From Daphnia carinata (lineage: Eukaryota; Arthropoda; Branchiopoda; Diplostraca; Daphniidae), in assembly GCF_022539665.2 (NCBI RefSeq), contig NC_081333.1, positions 186,001 through 250,000 of the forward strand: a stretch of DNA of 64,000 bases, read 5' to 3'. Made by a program: the position numbers and the translations under genes. Positions 10,461 to 22,062 of this stretch are shown piece after piece. Below the pieces are notes generated by a model. That model was not told the DNA's origin, did no database searches, and saw only the letters and a program-made list of their open reading frames with translations. How positions within the stretch are numbered: the first letter of the stretch is position 1; each line of letters begins with the position of its first letter.

Positions 10461-12064
10461 GTAAAGGACAGTGCGTTCGAATTGAAATAACAGGTGCGTT
10501 TTGGAATGATCAACGAAGATCCAGAATCACGTGACTCCCGGACGGCATGCTCAATCGGTGAAACTAGCAATGTCATTCTATAGATATCTAGAACTACAAA
10601 AAGAAAAATACTATAGCGCAGTTATTTAGATAGAAAGACGTGATTGGCGTACGTGAATAACAACGAATTTTCTTTTCTTAATATTGTGAAAGCTGAATAC
10701 GCACGGCATGTTTGCATCCGTCACGTGTGCCTCTAGTGACGCAAAACATTGGCCTCCCTGTTCCTACGTCAGCTTCCGTATTCAATTATCATCTTGCATC
10801 GAATGGTCTTGTCAATAAAAACAACACTAAGAAATGCCAGTCAGGTTGGTGGACATACGCTCGACAATCAATGGGCGTTGGCAGCAGAAAAGAGTGCGGA
10901 CAAACTCTTTCATCAGAACGGCCTTGATCAGTTAACGACTTGACAGGTTCATTATAAAATTTCGCCACGATCAGTGGGTGGTTGCGAATGCCTGCATAGA
11001 AATGATACAGTAACATAACCAAAAAAATATACATAAAGGATTGGGATAAGGAACGAGTTTACGACCTCGTTGTTTAATCAATTGCCTTAAAACTATCATG
11101 ATGTGCCCTTCACATAGGATTTAATAAACCTTGATATTATTCCTTGGCCTACAAGGAATTGTACGTGGTAAAAATTTCCAGTTGCGTCATTCTTCTTGCT
11201 GGGCAGATGATATGCCGTGATTAGCATGCTCACCGAGTGCTGGTTATAGACTGCTGATGTTTTTTATGACAACTAGGTAACGGAAAGCAAAGTCATACGC
11301 AAGCTTACGTAAGCTCGTACATTCCATGATGAATCCGGATTGTCGCAGACCGATGGACTTTTTCAGAACGACCATCAGCGGGAAAAGTGGGTCGATTGAC
11401 AGTCTTCTGATCGTTCAGTTCTCATTTCAAAAGAATTTTTGAATATTTTGTATTATATTATGCACAATTCATATTTGCATGCCAACATACGAATGGCGTT
11501 GTCGTTAGAGAAGTGTTACATCACCAATTAAACGCCGCCGACAGAGTGGGATATGAGAAAATTGGTTTTTCCTTCTTCCCAAACCCATCTCAACATCGAT
11601 CATGACGAAGCAGAGGAAGATGTTCGTCTTCTTTTGATGAGTTCATGAAAAGACTCGCCCTTTTTTAATGAGTCATTATTCCTGCAAGCCCTTAACAGAT
11701 GCCTTTGGTCCTTGCAAGAAACCCAACTTTGTTTCCCATGCGTGATCCAACACTGAAAATGACTTTCTAATCGAAAAACCTCGGTGAAAGCCTTGACGTT
11801 GTATATGTCCCGATACAAATATAAACAATACACACGTATTAGTACAGCATTATTTTTTCAGATTAAAAGCCTTTAAAGAGTTGATTTTGTACGTGGCTTG
11901 ATTGAATTTTATAGAGAGAAACTAGTATGGCAGTGTGGTTCAGTTGATTATGTGTCTCATGATGGCTCGAACTGACCCTGAAATCAAGGGATCAAACAAT
12001 GTTACTTGAAGTTTGTTTAGACTAACGCTACGTTGATGTACCTTTCATAGTGCGGGTACACAAA
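10461..12064. other. Intergenic, no gene recognised
   Basis: About 1.6 kb. Open frames at 10712-10943, 10789-11034 and 11600-11833 lack family resemblance and splice context. A tRNA-like stretch near 11934-12005 is listed separately. Confidence 0.35.
11934..12005 (+). other. Degenerate tRNA-like sequence
   Basis: GTGTGGTTCAGTTGATTATG resembles a pol III A box and D arm. A weak B-box-like GGGATCAAAC follows about 45 bp later. The stems do not pair well, so this is at most a tRNA pseudogene or the head of a tRNA-derived SINE. Confidence 0.2.
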
Positions 12065-12500
12065 TCAACTGTAGAATATGAAAGGTATTTCGTCAGGACC
12101 GTATTGGTATTCTTCGGGGCGAAAGTGTCCTTTTATAAAGCCGCGATTGGGAATGCTATCGTAATGCCCACCTTTGTAATCGAACGGTCTGCCTATAGAC
12201 AAAAAGCAAATTTTAAAAGTTAAGTTGCCCAATCAACTGGGTTTTTACGTACGTTTAAAAAGGGTTTGTAAAACGGAAGCATCAACCGCGTGACTATTCG
12301 GCGTGTCCATAACGGCTAGCGCCTGTAAGGACATTAGCAGGACAAACAGTCGCCACTGGAAGTTGTCGCATCGGAGAACCATAACAAATCAAACAGCGAG
12401 GGGCACCATTAACTTATTCGATTATCACCAACACTTGTTAAGTTGAATGAATTAGTGAATGAGGATAGCATACCTGGAATTTGGAGGGACGAAAACTCAT
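12065..12500 (-). CDS. Small secreted protein, 'GPDEIPFIFYS' tail (85 aa)
   Basis: Exons 12474-12500 (MSFRPSKFQ), 12253-12355 and 12065-12192, ending in TGA. Phases are 0 and 1 and donors GTATGC and GTACGT. Exon 2 starts WRLFVLLMSLQALAV, directly alignable to WRVMVLLVAFQALAV of the paralogue at 4514-4979. The last exon ends EYQYGPDEIPFIFYS. Both proteins are 85 residues and keep the tail while their middles have diverged, which points to constraint on the C-terminus. Upstream ATGs inside the exon-2 frame exist, but the clean acceptor before TGG and the paralogue support this start. Function unknown. Confidence 0.73.
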
Positions 12501-14020
12501 TTAAGAACGTTGATACGTTGCGTGATTCTATCGGAAAGACTGAGGAAGAACTGCAGCTGTGAAACTCGTAGATGAAACATGTTGGTTTGTAGGGGGGTCT
12601 CCTGGTCCCACAAAGGAAGAGTATAATAGGAGAAAACAAGGAAAAAATATCATCCCGACAGCTTTCACTTTGCTGCGTATAAGACTAGGTCGAATAGATT
12701 AAAGATGCCAGAGAAATATATCCATATTTGGTAATTATTTCATTTGTTCTATACGCTTGTAACTAATCCATTCTCAATTTAGACTGTTTTGATCATTGCA
12801 AAGTTTCTGCCTATTTCGCCATACCGGAACTAAACAAAAATATAGAACTTTTTTTTTGCGAAACTGAAATCCCGTCTGGAATAATAATCACTTTGTTCTG
12901 GTATTGAGCGTCTATGCTGAATAATGATAGGTGACTGCCTTGCGTGCGAAATAACCTCAAGGACTTGATACCCACCTGTTCTATTTCAATTCACCCTGGC
13001 CATTGATTTTATATCATGGTGTCGGTCTCAATTTTCAAATCAATTTCAAGTTTAATATAACTGCTTTGTGTCCATCGGTTTTATGGCCGTGTCGTTAGCG
13101 ATTGATGCCGACCTGCCGAATGACGCATGAGACAATGGTGGACACGCGAAGATGGCATCTGGAAGGTCACATTGACATTGGATGCGGAGTTTTTGTGCGA
13201 TTTGCTTTTGGCGTCAGGTATTTGTTTTCCCTTCACACATGTTAGTTCCTGGTCGGCGTATATATAAGTCGTAAAGCATTTAAATCATTCCTTTGCGAGA
13301 AATGTAGATTGCCATGACGATGCTTGTATGCGTGACGGGCGATGACTGATGTTCTGCGGGAATGAACGAATCTCTTGGCCAAAGACTAACATCCATTTTG
13401 CCATTTTTGCGTGTGGGATTCAATTACATAGCAGTTTGAAAATGCACAGTTTCTTAGAACGTTTTGGCTCATTTGAAACTATGTAGGCTAGTGTGGGAAA
13501 AACCCAAACTGTTTTAGGTGCATTTAGACTTCTTGGTTCCATTACCTGTTGGTAGGCGACAACCGTGTCCCTTACTTGCATTTAGCCGTTTTAAGAAGGA
13601 CCGTCAAGGCCCTAAGAAATCCAGAGCTAATGAAAAGGTCATCGAGTACAAAAACGACAACCACCTTTAAATGACCTGTGGTGCCTACGTGATGGTCGAT
13701 TGTCATCCGGACCTCGGCCATCCATTTCATTTACGAATTTATCTTTTAAAAATGCAGTTAGTAAAGATGACGAGGCTATATAAGAAGAGCGGTTTTTTTT
13801 TATTTTAAAAAAGGGCATAGCCTTTATTTATTTCGTTTTGTACGTCAGAATCAATCAACGTGTTTCTTATGTGCGTAAAAGGGGATTGGAAAGCAGATTT
13901 GCGAAAATCTGATTTGTTTTTTTTGGGGGGGGGGAGGGAAGACAAATAATTAACGGATCGTACTTGTAACGGCAACATACTGATGCAAAGATACACTTAA
14001 TATCGACATCGTGATAGGAG
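12501..14020. other. Intergenic, no gene recognised
   Basis: About 1.5 kb of unique-looking sequence with a poly-G tract (about 13925-13934) close to the 3' end of the next gene. Short open frames here are unconvincing. Confidence 0.35.
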
Positions 14021-14613
14021 TTAACCATAGTAGGAACCACCGTAGTATCCCTGGTTTCCGTATGAGCCGTAGCCACCTGGACGGCCACCGTAATTGCTAT
14101 ATCCGTGATTATATCCAGAATATCCCTGGTTGTATCCACCATAACCACCGGGACGTCCACCGTAGCCTCCGTAATTTCCGTAACCTTGATGGCCATAACC
14201 TCCGTACTGATGTCCTATTATTTCGATAAACAATGGGAATAAAACGGTCAGTGCTTCACAATGCAAAGTCTTGTTTAATGTGAGTTCCAAACTATGGCAA
14301 TATACATCTGGAGCACTTAATCATTAAAGCAATGCAATTCTATCAAATGTAACTAAGGTATTTATCTAATGCAATAAATCTTAACGCAAATACCGTAACC
14401 GTAGCCGGGAGAGCCCAAAGCTGCTCCCAGAATGGCGTTGACAAGTTGGCGACGTTCACGAGCGCCTTCAGCGACGCTGACGAGGGCCAAAACGGCAACC
14501 AGGACGCACAGACTCAACTGTTGTTTTTCCAGTCAGCCAATTGCGAAATACATTAGCATAAGCATTAAGATAATAAAACAAATTATTTATCTTACCAGGA
14601 TGCGACGGCTCAT
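14021..14613 (-). CDS. Gly/Tyr-rich secreted protein (111 aa)
   Basis: Exons 14596-14613 (MSRRIL), 14394-14517 and 14021-14214, phases 0 and 1. The signal peptide LSLCVLVAVLALVSVAEG is completed by exon 2. It is followed by ARERRQ, the hydrophobic core LVNAILGAALGSPGYGYG, and repeats such as GGRPGGYGGYN and GYSGYNHGYSNYG. The order signal, basic site, 'LLG-AL' core and Gly/Tyr tail is shared with the genes at 6182, 7346, 19384 and 20466. The stop follows YYGGSYYG. Possible structural component of cuticle or another extracellular matrix, inferred from composition. Confidence 0.8.
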
Positions 14614-14685
14614 GATGTTTGTACAGCGACTGTCTATCAGGATTGACGACTGTCAACTGATGTCTAACAGCCATCGTCCGAGGGC

Positions 14686-14693
14686 TTTTTATA
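14686..14693 (-). promoter_or_regulatory. TATA box
   Basis: TATAAAAA on the minus strand about 73 bp upstream of the ATG at 14613. Confidence 0.65.
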
Positions 14694-14779
14694 CTTTAGA
14701 AAAGCCAAGGCAATGGCCTCGTATAACATTAGAAAAGGAAAAAAAAAAACGGACAATCTCACCCGCGTGATCGTAAACA

Positions 14780-14798
14780 ACACACACACACACACACA
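14780..14798. repeat. (CA)n microsatellite
   Basis: About nine CA units upstream of the Gly/Tyr-rich gene at 14021-14613. Confidence 0.8.
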
Positions 14799-15660
14799 GT
14801 ATATATGCGAGGTGTGTGGGTATGCTAAGAATTGTTAGGAAAAAACTCTTTGTCGGCTCATGGCTTTCATAGGGAAGCCCAAGGCAGCCTCGAGTCTTTA
14901 TTTTTCTCAGTGGTAACTGATTTTTTTTAAAAGTTGAGTTTGATATTTTTAAGGATTTATTCCCTGTACCATCTTTCATCTAATAATGACACGACGTGCG
15001 ATGGGAAATCTCTCGTCCCTTGTTTTTGGTGTACATGTCCTCTTGTGATCACGTCGGGATTCGAGAGAATTCTGCAGCACCTAGCAACAGGGTGTTTTCA
15101 ACCTTCGTCGATGAGAAGACACCAAAGATAAAGGTACAACGTCTTTCAAGTGTAACGCAACAACAAACGAGGAAGTATAGCCCTGGGAATATCGAATCAA
15201 GTTGCATGTGGTCGCCAATGAGGTTGAATAAACCTTCGCTATCAACGCTATTTTGATAGCACCGCCGTACCAATTTCATTTGAAACGAAGGTGCAAAGAC
15301 GCGGAAATCATTCGACCGCCGGTTGCTGGTACAATCATAATCAATCACCTTGTTGTTTATACACTTAATTTTTCGTGTGCTTGTTCGGCCATAGCCGGCG
15401 GATGGCACCGCAGCAATGCAACCAGGTATTTCAGCTATGCACACACAACATTCTACCTTGAATAATGCACGAAGCGATGCACACAATTCAAGTCCAAATT
15501 CTTTTGTATTGCGAAATGATTTACATTGTTTTAAAGTTAAATGCACTCAACATATTCCCCGTGAACCAAAATGCAAACAAGTTGAAGACGCGTCATTGCT
15601 TCCATCGCCATCAGCTGTGGCCACGTCTTCGCCCTCAGCTTGGGATGTTGGACGACTGGT
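14799..15660. other. Intergenic, no gene accepted
   Basis: Several overlapping open frames on both strands, the longest 165 codons at 15049-15546 on the minus strand. None has a recognisable domain, a signal peptide or splice support. I treat the stretch as noncoding. Confidence 0.3.
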
Positions 15661-16937
15661 CTAATCTGCATTCATTGAACGATAATAATGGTGAGCCACA
15701 GCAGACCAGTCGATCGGGTATCTACCACGGCTTGATGTAACACCGAAGTCTTGTTGTTTCACTGCGGACGATTCAGCACCCGCATCGACGGGGACAGTAG
15801 GAGCCTCAGCTTCCGTTTTCGGAGGTGCGTTTCCGCTCAAAAGTTCAGAATAATAAGCCGGATAGCTATTGCCAAAATCGGCCAAATCAGGGATAGAATC
15901 AGGAGCGTCGGAATCGCCTCTGTCTCGAGTTTGAAGAGGACGGTATCCTTTTTTGTTTTTGAAACATTTATGCATTGAATAAATGATTAGGTTTCCAATC
16001 AAAACGTCCTTAGATAAAGGATTATGTACCTGTTGACATTACACCGTAGCCTGGTGCCACAGGATAATAAGGACCAGCACCGGGAACGTAAGTTCCAGGC
16101 ATGTAAGTACCAGCTGTTGGAACGTAAGCTCCGGGCCCGTAAACAGCACCAGGCATGTAAGCCCCAGCTCCGGAAACGTAAGCCCCTGGAACATAAGCGC
16201 CACCCATGTTATTGTATCCAACACCTGTGCAAATGGGTTAGCGAAATCTCTTTCAATCATCAAAGTTTCTTATGGCAGGGGCTTGTTTAACGTCTGCCAA
16301 CTTTAACGTGTTTACCTGTTGTGTAGGGATAGCCATTGCCAGCGTAATTGGCGATACCACTGGCCAAAAGTGTTCCCACTCCAGCTGCTAATGCGTTGGT
16401 CACGAATCCACTTCCTGTTGATTCGTGTTTCTCTTCATTTCTATCATCGAACATCAACTGCTGGTCGTTTACATCGTGTTCGATTCCCCATCCACCTGTT
16501 GCTTCCTGATGCGGTGCTTGCCAGTCTTCACCATTGGCACTGGGTTGAGCCTCAACAATCACAAGCGTTGAAATCAGCGACAACTAAATGGAGCGAGAAC
16601 AGATGAAAAACAAAAGACGGGAGTGATCAAAGGGGGAAAATGAACAGAACACGACAACTAATCAGAGTAAGAGGAAAGGTAAGGAAAATGGCGTGGTAGG
16701 CGTTGAAGCGCAACTTTGGTTGCCACTACTCCAATGGATGACGTGACATTTAAAAATGACAAGGGCAAAGGAGGGAACCACCTGAGGACATGGGGCGTTT
16801 TAAAGTCATAAACAAGTCAAGAAGCAGGATTTGCTGACATAGATGAAATAGATTGTAACTTCTACGGGTTGTTATGTGCTATCTTTTACCAGTAACGCAG
16901 TTGAGGAGAAGTGTCGAATGGTAGAGAGGAGCTGCAT
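15661..16937 (-). CDS. Secreted low-complexity 'YxPGA' repeat protein (265 aa)
   Basis: Four exons: 16890-16937, 16316-16583, 16030-16224 and 15661-15947, phases 0, 1, 1. Exon 1 gives 16 codons starting MQLLSTIRHF, and exon 2 completes the signal peptide (LSLISTLVIVEA). Exon 2 carries an acidic segment, then a Gly/Ala hydrophobic stretch (VTNALAAGVGTLLASGIANY). Exon 3 is built from YVPGA/YMPGA repeats. Exon 4 is an acidic, Pro/Ala-rich tail ending in HHYYRSMNAD. The coding length is divisible by three. The repeats suggest an elastic or matrix protein; no family is recognised. Confidence 0.72.
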
Positions 16938-18329
16938 CCTGTCACGTTCGTTGACCTCAGTCGACTGGCAAAGTTCTATTCTGTTTTTTCGCCCTTTGTT
17001 GACCTCACGTTGGTCTGTGTACCTGTCCGCTAGTGGTGTGGACAAATGAACGTGTCGCTCATTCTTTATATCGCTAGGCTAAGGTACAACGACCTCTTTA
17101 TTGGAAAGTGTGTCTCTTTTCTTTTTCCTCCACCAGCAGGAAATGGAGCAATCCATTTTCCATCAACAACCTCCATCTCTGCGTTGGTGAAAATGTATTC
17201 TATTGAGGGGCTGCCGGCTTGTCCGGGTTGTTCAAAACCATGCCTGTTCGACGTGGACAGGTTCTGGCTGACTGTAGCTCTACGTCACTTTGGCAAACAA
17301 ACGTTTTGCAATCAAGATGGAGGTAATCTGGAAACGACAACAGAACAAACAAGAGAAATGTGTCGCATTAAAACTGTTGGATGGCATCTGAACAAGGTGA
17401 TTCTCTTGTGTTTTCTATAGGCAAGGCTATAAGTGCAAAACTGCGATATCTTCGTTGATTGACAGGTGGCAGATTAGAATCACCTGTATTTGAAGCACGT
17501 GAACAACTAAGACGAAAGATTCCACTTGGATTCCTGGTTGCTGTTTGGCCCCGCTATATTTTGTTCTTCTGCCAATGTAATGGCTATCCATCACAATGGA
17601 AAAGGATATGCGAATGTCTATAGCACAAAGATGGGCATCTAGAGATTTTCGAACTTTGCCTTTCCTACGAAACATTTTCAAAGCTCTTAACATCGAATTG
17701 AAGGTCATGGTTGTTTCTCCTACCTGATCTACGATGAAAAATATATTTTCGGAGAAACTGCTGTTTTTTCTTATTTAAATGCCGGTGACAACAGAGGTAA
17801 ATGCTACTTCCTTGTTTGAAGGTTATTGAATTTCAAAAGTGGCCTGTTTTTCTTTCACTTTTTGTTTTTTTTAATTTATGCACCATTTATCAAGAGGCAG
17901 TTGGCCAATGCTACTCAATTCGTTGTCGACTTACATCAGCATAAACAGCCAGAACTTCCGCTTGTTATCTTTCTACACATACTGGCCACTATATTCTTTT
18001 CACGGTGATTTCGAAAATGGGATGCTGCATTTATTTTTAGCTGCAGTTATAGTTAATGGAGTGAAAGAGTGCGGATGCATTTAGAATGTTTCATTGTGTA
18101 ATCGACATGAAAGGTAGACGCTACATGGTGGATTTATAAAAATAAAAACTGCGAGTGATGAAAACGAGAAAAGATATACAAAGCAACGCTGATGATCCAT
18201 CAACCGTTAAGGATTGCAACAGCTTGCTCTATTTAGCTGTGATGATGTTGCAGAGGAACGTGACTCTCGCTATCGTTCCTTAAACAAACAGAAATTAATG
18301 CAATCATAAAAACTTGAACGTGAATGATG
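16938..18329. other. Intergenic, no gene accepted
   Basis: About 1.4 kb. Open frames at 17046-17420 (plus) and 17427-17708 (minus) show no domain, signal peptide or splice logic. Probably noncoding. Confidence 0.3.
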
Positions 18330-18747
18330 TCAGCTCAATGAAGAGAGACACTGTACCTTTCGTGATGGCCACCAACTGGGCAGCCACCAATGCCTTTGAT
18401 GATCTCCGTGGACATTTCCATAGCCATAGTATGGTGGCCGATGACCTATCAATCTATTCATCTAATCAAAAGATCGAAGTGCAAATTTTATTGTGTCTAT
18501 ACCGAAACCGTGGTGTTGGCCTGTCAAGGCACTTTCAATGATCACGCCCAAGAAACGCTGGGGTTCACGTTTATGGCGAATAACCGATCCTTCAACGCTG
18601 GATGACATTAAGGAAAGCACAATTCCTAAAAGAACAATTGCCAACCTCCACTATGAATAAGAAAAATAAGCAAAATGATTAGGTAATATGTTATTCCATC
18701 CCTAAACGAGTGAGTTCAGTGTTTACCAAACGGAAGGAGTGAATCAT
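18330..18747 (-). CDS. Small secreted Tyr/His/Trp-rich protein (about 94 aa)
   Basis: Exons 18727-18747 (MIHSFRL), 18503-18650 and 18330-18445. Exon 2 opens WRLAIVLLGIVLSLMSSSVEG, in the style of the genes at 4514 and 12065, then the basic RHKR and FLGVIIESALTGQHHGFG, the 'core' seen in the Gly-rich family. Exon 3 adds PPYYGYGNVHGDHQRHWW and a basic tail. Without the 56-bp intron the frame stops at 18462. The 3' end is the weakest part: AAAG|GTACAG near 18355 is a good donor that could lead to another terminal exon, and the stop at 18330 would then not be used. Confidence 0.55.
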
Positions 18748-19383
18748 TGTTTGGGGTCGATCAGGAACGTCTTACGTGCGTATCACAATTGCGACTGAGT
18801 AGAGGCTGAGCTGTTCGATGACTTTCTAGGAACAGGAAACAAAAGGTTAGGTTGCCTCTCTTTAAGGCTTTCCATTCGCCTCTTTTAAAGTCGATTGGCG
18901 GAGGTTACACGGTTCAACTTCAAACAGTTCAGAGTTATATGGGTTGAGATTTATTGGGGGGTGACTAACCTTCAACTAGCATCTTCTTCCTCATTCCAAT
19001 AACAAAACAAAGGAAGGCACAGGTACTCATTTTGTTGGGGGTTTCCAACCCCCCGCGTTTTAAATCACACAACACAAGTTGAAGAAAATGCGGATGGAAT
19101 ATGTGCTGAGGTCAGTGTGTGTATTGGATGGATCAATGAACCCGCAAATGTTGAATCCCCCAACTTTTGAGATGGGAAAGTGAGATATAAATAGCCTGCC
19201 CTAAAAATAGCCGAAAGATAAATGCATGAACTGGTAAGGCGTCCCTGGGCCGGTACAAACCGGATCAAGGAAATTGAAATGGACTGCACGATCGTGCAAC
19301 AAAGATAAATTGATTCGGGATTGTGAAACGGATGTGGAAAGGAAACGAAGCTACAGATATAGGGCCAATCAATCAATTGTCCA

Positions 19384-19952
19384 TCAATGATGGCCATGAT
19401 GATATCCGTGTCCATGCTCGTGGTGTCCGTGTCCACCACTGTGGTGTCTGCACAAAGAATTGAATAACAAAATTACGAAAATGTAAGTCAATTCAATATT
19501 ATTTTCTCTTGAAATGTCAAACGAATTTTACCCTCCATGGTGGCCACCGAAGCCAAAGCCATGCCCATGTCCGTGTCCATGCCCGTGTCCATATCCGTGC
19601 CCGTGTTCGTAATGACCGTGACTGCCATGCCCATGGTAAGATGGAAGATGGCCTACTGTTCCCAATAATACAGCAATTCAAGAACAAGTGACAACGCAAA
19701 GGCAAATATCAATGCAGATACATACTGTAATGCCTAGAACCGTGTCGTTGTCCAGGAAGTGCACTTCCAAGCAGAGCGCCCATTAATCCTCCATGAACGA
19801 CTTGCGATTCCCGTTTGGGACTACTTGCCTCATTGTCAACGGCCAATGCAATAGCAACCAAACACAACTGAAATCAATTGACAGCAAGATGTTAGAATAA
19901 TTGAGTTTGGTAGAGGGTTGTGAGTTCTTACCAGGTAAAATGACCTATTCAT
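19384..19952 (-). CDS. His/Gly-rich secreted protein (115 aa)
   Basis: Four exons: 19932-19952 (MNRSFYL), 19726-19867, 19532-19652 and 19384-19447, phases 0, 1, 2. The signal peptide is followed by SSPKRESQVVHGG, the core LMGALLGSALPGQ, then HG, GHG and GYG repeats with His as the dominant side chain, ending YHHGHH. All internal phases close and the last exon reaches TGA. Such His density could bind Zn, Cu or Ni ions, or behave as a pH-sensitive matrix; both are inferences. A larger relative is the next gene at 20466-21368. Confidence 0.78.
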
Positions 19953-20057
19953 TTTGAGAGAGGAGGTGCCCCTAAAAACAGTGCGGCAGGTAAGACCCGA
20001 GTACAACGACCCCAACTTGTCGAAAACAACTGGCTCAAATCTTGAATGAACCTATGC

Positions 20058-20065
20058 AATTTATA
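20058..20065 (-). promoter_or_regulatory. TATA box
   Basis: TATAAATT on the minus strand, about 105 bp upstream of the ATG at 19952. Confidence 0.5.
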
Positions 20066-20465
20066 CGGTCGCTTTCAGTCCGCCTTTGAAACGTTGAACA
20101 AAAGCGAGGGATTGGTGCATCGAGTGATAAACATCAACCCTCGTACGTACCCTGTGAATTGGCAAGTTCAACAGAGGTCTTTGCTCTAGTTTGCCTTGTT
20201 GTTTGCTGTGGCAATCTCAATAACCCAGGAAAACGAAATGGATCCTGTGTAAAGGACAGCAATATTCATTGTGTATTTAACCTCGACGTATAAGTCAGCA
20301 CACAACTCTCTTGTTAACTAGGCAAATAACGATTTCAAACGATAAGCTAAACAAGACGATTGGCGAACATGACAGGGTTACCTATCGCAGTGGTACCAGT
20401 GTTGGTATATCTACCATATCCTTTGACTGTCTGCAAATGTTTTGAGAGCATGATTATGGAAGATG

Positions 20466-21368
20466 TTAAAGAATATGATGACCGTGGCCGTGATTGCCAT
20501 GCCCGTGCCCACCAACACCGTGTCCGCCTGTTCCATGACTTCCAGTTCCACCGTGTCCGTGAGTTACGTGCCCTGTGGATGTTGCCCCGTGAATGTGCCC
20601 ACCAGTTCCATGTCCCCCAATTCCAGCGTGTCCGTAACCACCTCCGTGCCCAGCTGATCCTGTTCCGTGAACGTGGCTGCTAGTTCCGTGGCTTCCAGTT
20701 CCACCGTGTCCATGACCGGTGCCATGACCAGTCGATCCTGTTCCGTGGACGTGAGTGCCAGCTCCGTGCCCACCTGATCCGTAGCCATGTGTTCCTTGTC
20801 CGTGTCCACTACTTGCGTGAATGCCAGTCCCTAATGATCCTAATCCATGTCCGTGTCCTCCACTTAGCCCATGTCCATGTCCGCCTGAGCTTTGGCCGTG
20901 CCCGTGTCCGCCGTAGCTGCCGTGACCACCGTGGTGTGCGCCATGATGGCTGCCGTAACCGGGATAACCACCGTAGAAACCCCCGACAGGCCTGTGGCCA
21001 TGATGGCCATAACTTCCCAAACCAGCCGCATAAAGAGGTGAATAGCCTGGCACTTGTCCATCGGAAAAATGAAAGATTAACACCGCAAGGCCATCGACGT
21101 GCTAACCACTAGATCGCCTTACCGTAACCAGGAATACCACTCTGCCCAGTGAGGACACCTTGCAATAACGCGCCCAGCAATTGCGGCTGACGTTTGATAC
21201 GTGCCCCGTTCTCCGCAACATTCGCTGATAACGTCATTAACGGCAATGTTAATGCAATAAGGAAACCAAACTAAAAAAAAATGGTCTGTTATTTTCTGAA
21301 ATCTGAGCTGATAAAAAAGAGAACATCGTCAGTTGAGAACTTACCATCATACAAAGAGGGCCGTTCAT
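20466..21368 (-). CDS. Long His/Gly-rich secreted repeat protein (250 aa)
   Basis: Exons 21345-21368 (MNGPLCMM), 21123-21270 and 20466-21046, phases 0 and 1. The signal peptide FGFLIALTLPLMTLSANVAE is followed by the basic site IKRQ and the core QLLGALLQGVLTG. The 190-residue last exon is almost wholly Gly, His, Ser and Thr, in repeats of the type GTGSHGT and HVHGTGSTGHG, ending HGHGHHIL. It shares layout and core with the gene at 19384-19952. The strongly periodic coding sequence also leaves long open frames in other phases, which are shadows. Likely an extracellular, possibly metal-binding or hydrogel-forming protein. Confidence 0.8.
21071..21118 (-). other. tRNA 5'-half-like sequence inside an intron
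   Basis: In the short intron (21047-21122) of the gene at 20466-21368, the minus strand reads GGCGATCTAGTGGTTAGCAC and continues GTCGATGGCCTTGCGGTG, close to the D-arm and anticodon-arm layout of a eukaryotic tRNA. No T arm or B box follows, so it is not a complete tRNA. Confidence 0.3.
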
Positions 21369-21459
21369 TTTGGGCAGGTCAGTGGAGCGTACACTGGGTA
21401 TACAGACCTCGCTTAAAACTAACGCACAACTAGTTCAATTTTCTCGAGGGCTGTGCCAG

Positions 21460-21465
21460 TTTATA
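21460..21465 (-). promoter_or_regulatory. TATA box
   Basis: ATATAAAC on the minus strand about 92 bp upstream of the ATG at 21368. Confidence 0.5.
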
Positions 21466-21703
21466 TGGGGGTCTCGTCAACCAAAGGTCGCTTCCTTTGC
21501 AAAATAAAAAGGTTCATCCGACCTCGTCTGTAGCAGAAAACGGTGCGATAAAAATCAACGCGCACTCAAGCCCCAACGAAGGTCCACTTAACATACCAAT
21601 AAACAAAACTCCGTTTATTTGCATTTGCAGTCAACGCTGATTGATTTGAACATTTTCTTTTTTTTTTTGCAAGATAACTGTGTAAGCATTAAACAAAAAA
21701 ACA

Positions 21704-21986
21704 TCAGCCCATTGTCCGCCGAAGAACTGCCCAGATGGATGCCACAAGTCCGAGGAGTCCGAACGTCCGTTCACTAGGTCGATCTGTTGGTATCGACGTT
21801 TCCTGATCAGCGACGACAACAACATCTCCCTTTGCGTCAGTAACTACGACCAACAGCAACATTAGCAGACCTAAGACTGCCTAAGAATATAAGAGGATCC
21901 ATTAGCGAAAGAGACTGTACAAAATCAAATGGATGTTCCAAAAAAACCGTTATGTCTACCTGGCAATGGAAGAGACGTCGGAGCAT
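21704..21986 (-). CDS. Small secreted protein (67 aa)
   Basis: Exons 21960-21986 (MLRRLFHCQ) and 21704-21880, joined in phase 0 through a GTAGAC donor and CTTAG acceptor. The joined sequence has a signal peptide (AVLGLLMLLLVVVTDAKG), an acidic middle and a hydrophobic C-terminal segment TFGLLGLVASIWAVLRR. The last part resembles the 'LLG' core of the neighbouring Gly-rich proteins, but no Gly/Tyr tail follows, so this may be a short or truncated family member. Function unknown. Confidence 0.58.
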
Positions 21987-22054
21987 GGCGTTCGTTAAAT
22001 GTCCAACAGACAGAGGAGTTGGCGGTTGAATGCGGACAGCGGACTGATGTCTTG

Positions 22055-22062
22055 TTTTTATA
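22055..22062 (-). promoter_or_regulatory. TATA box
   Basis: TATAAAAA on the minus strand about 69 bp upstream of the ATG at 21986, typical of this gene group. It supports the small gene as transcribed. Confidence 0.6.

Noticed and set aside
11934-12005. Functional tRNA gene
   Set aside because: The A-box-like part is acceptable, but acceptor and T stems do not pair and the B box is poor.
15049-15546. 165-codon minus-strand frame
   Set aside because: No domain, signal peptide, promoter or splice context; composition resembles other noncoding frames nearby.
17046-17420. 124-codon plus-strand frame with several Cys
   Set aside because: No recognisable domain, no exon signals, and it starts inside an unrelated intergenic stretch.
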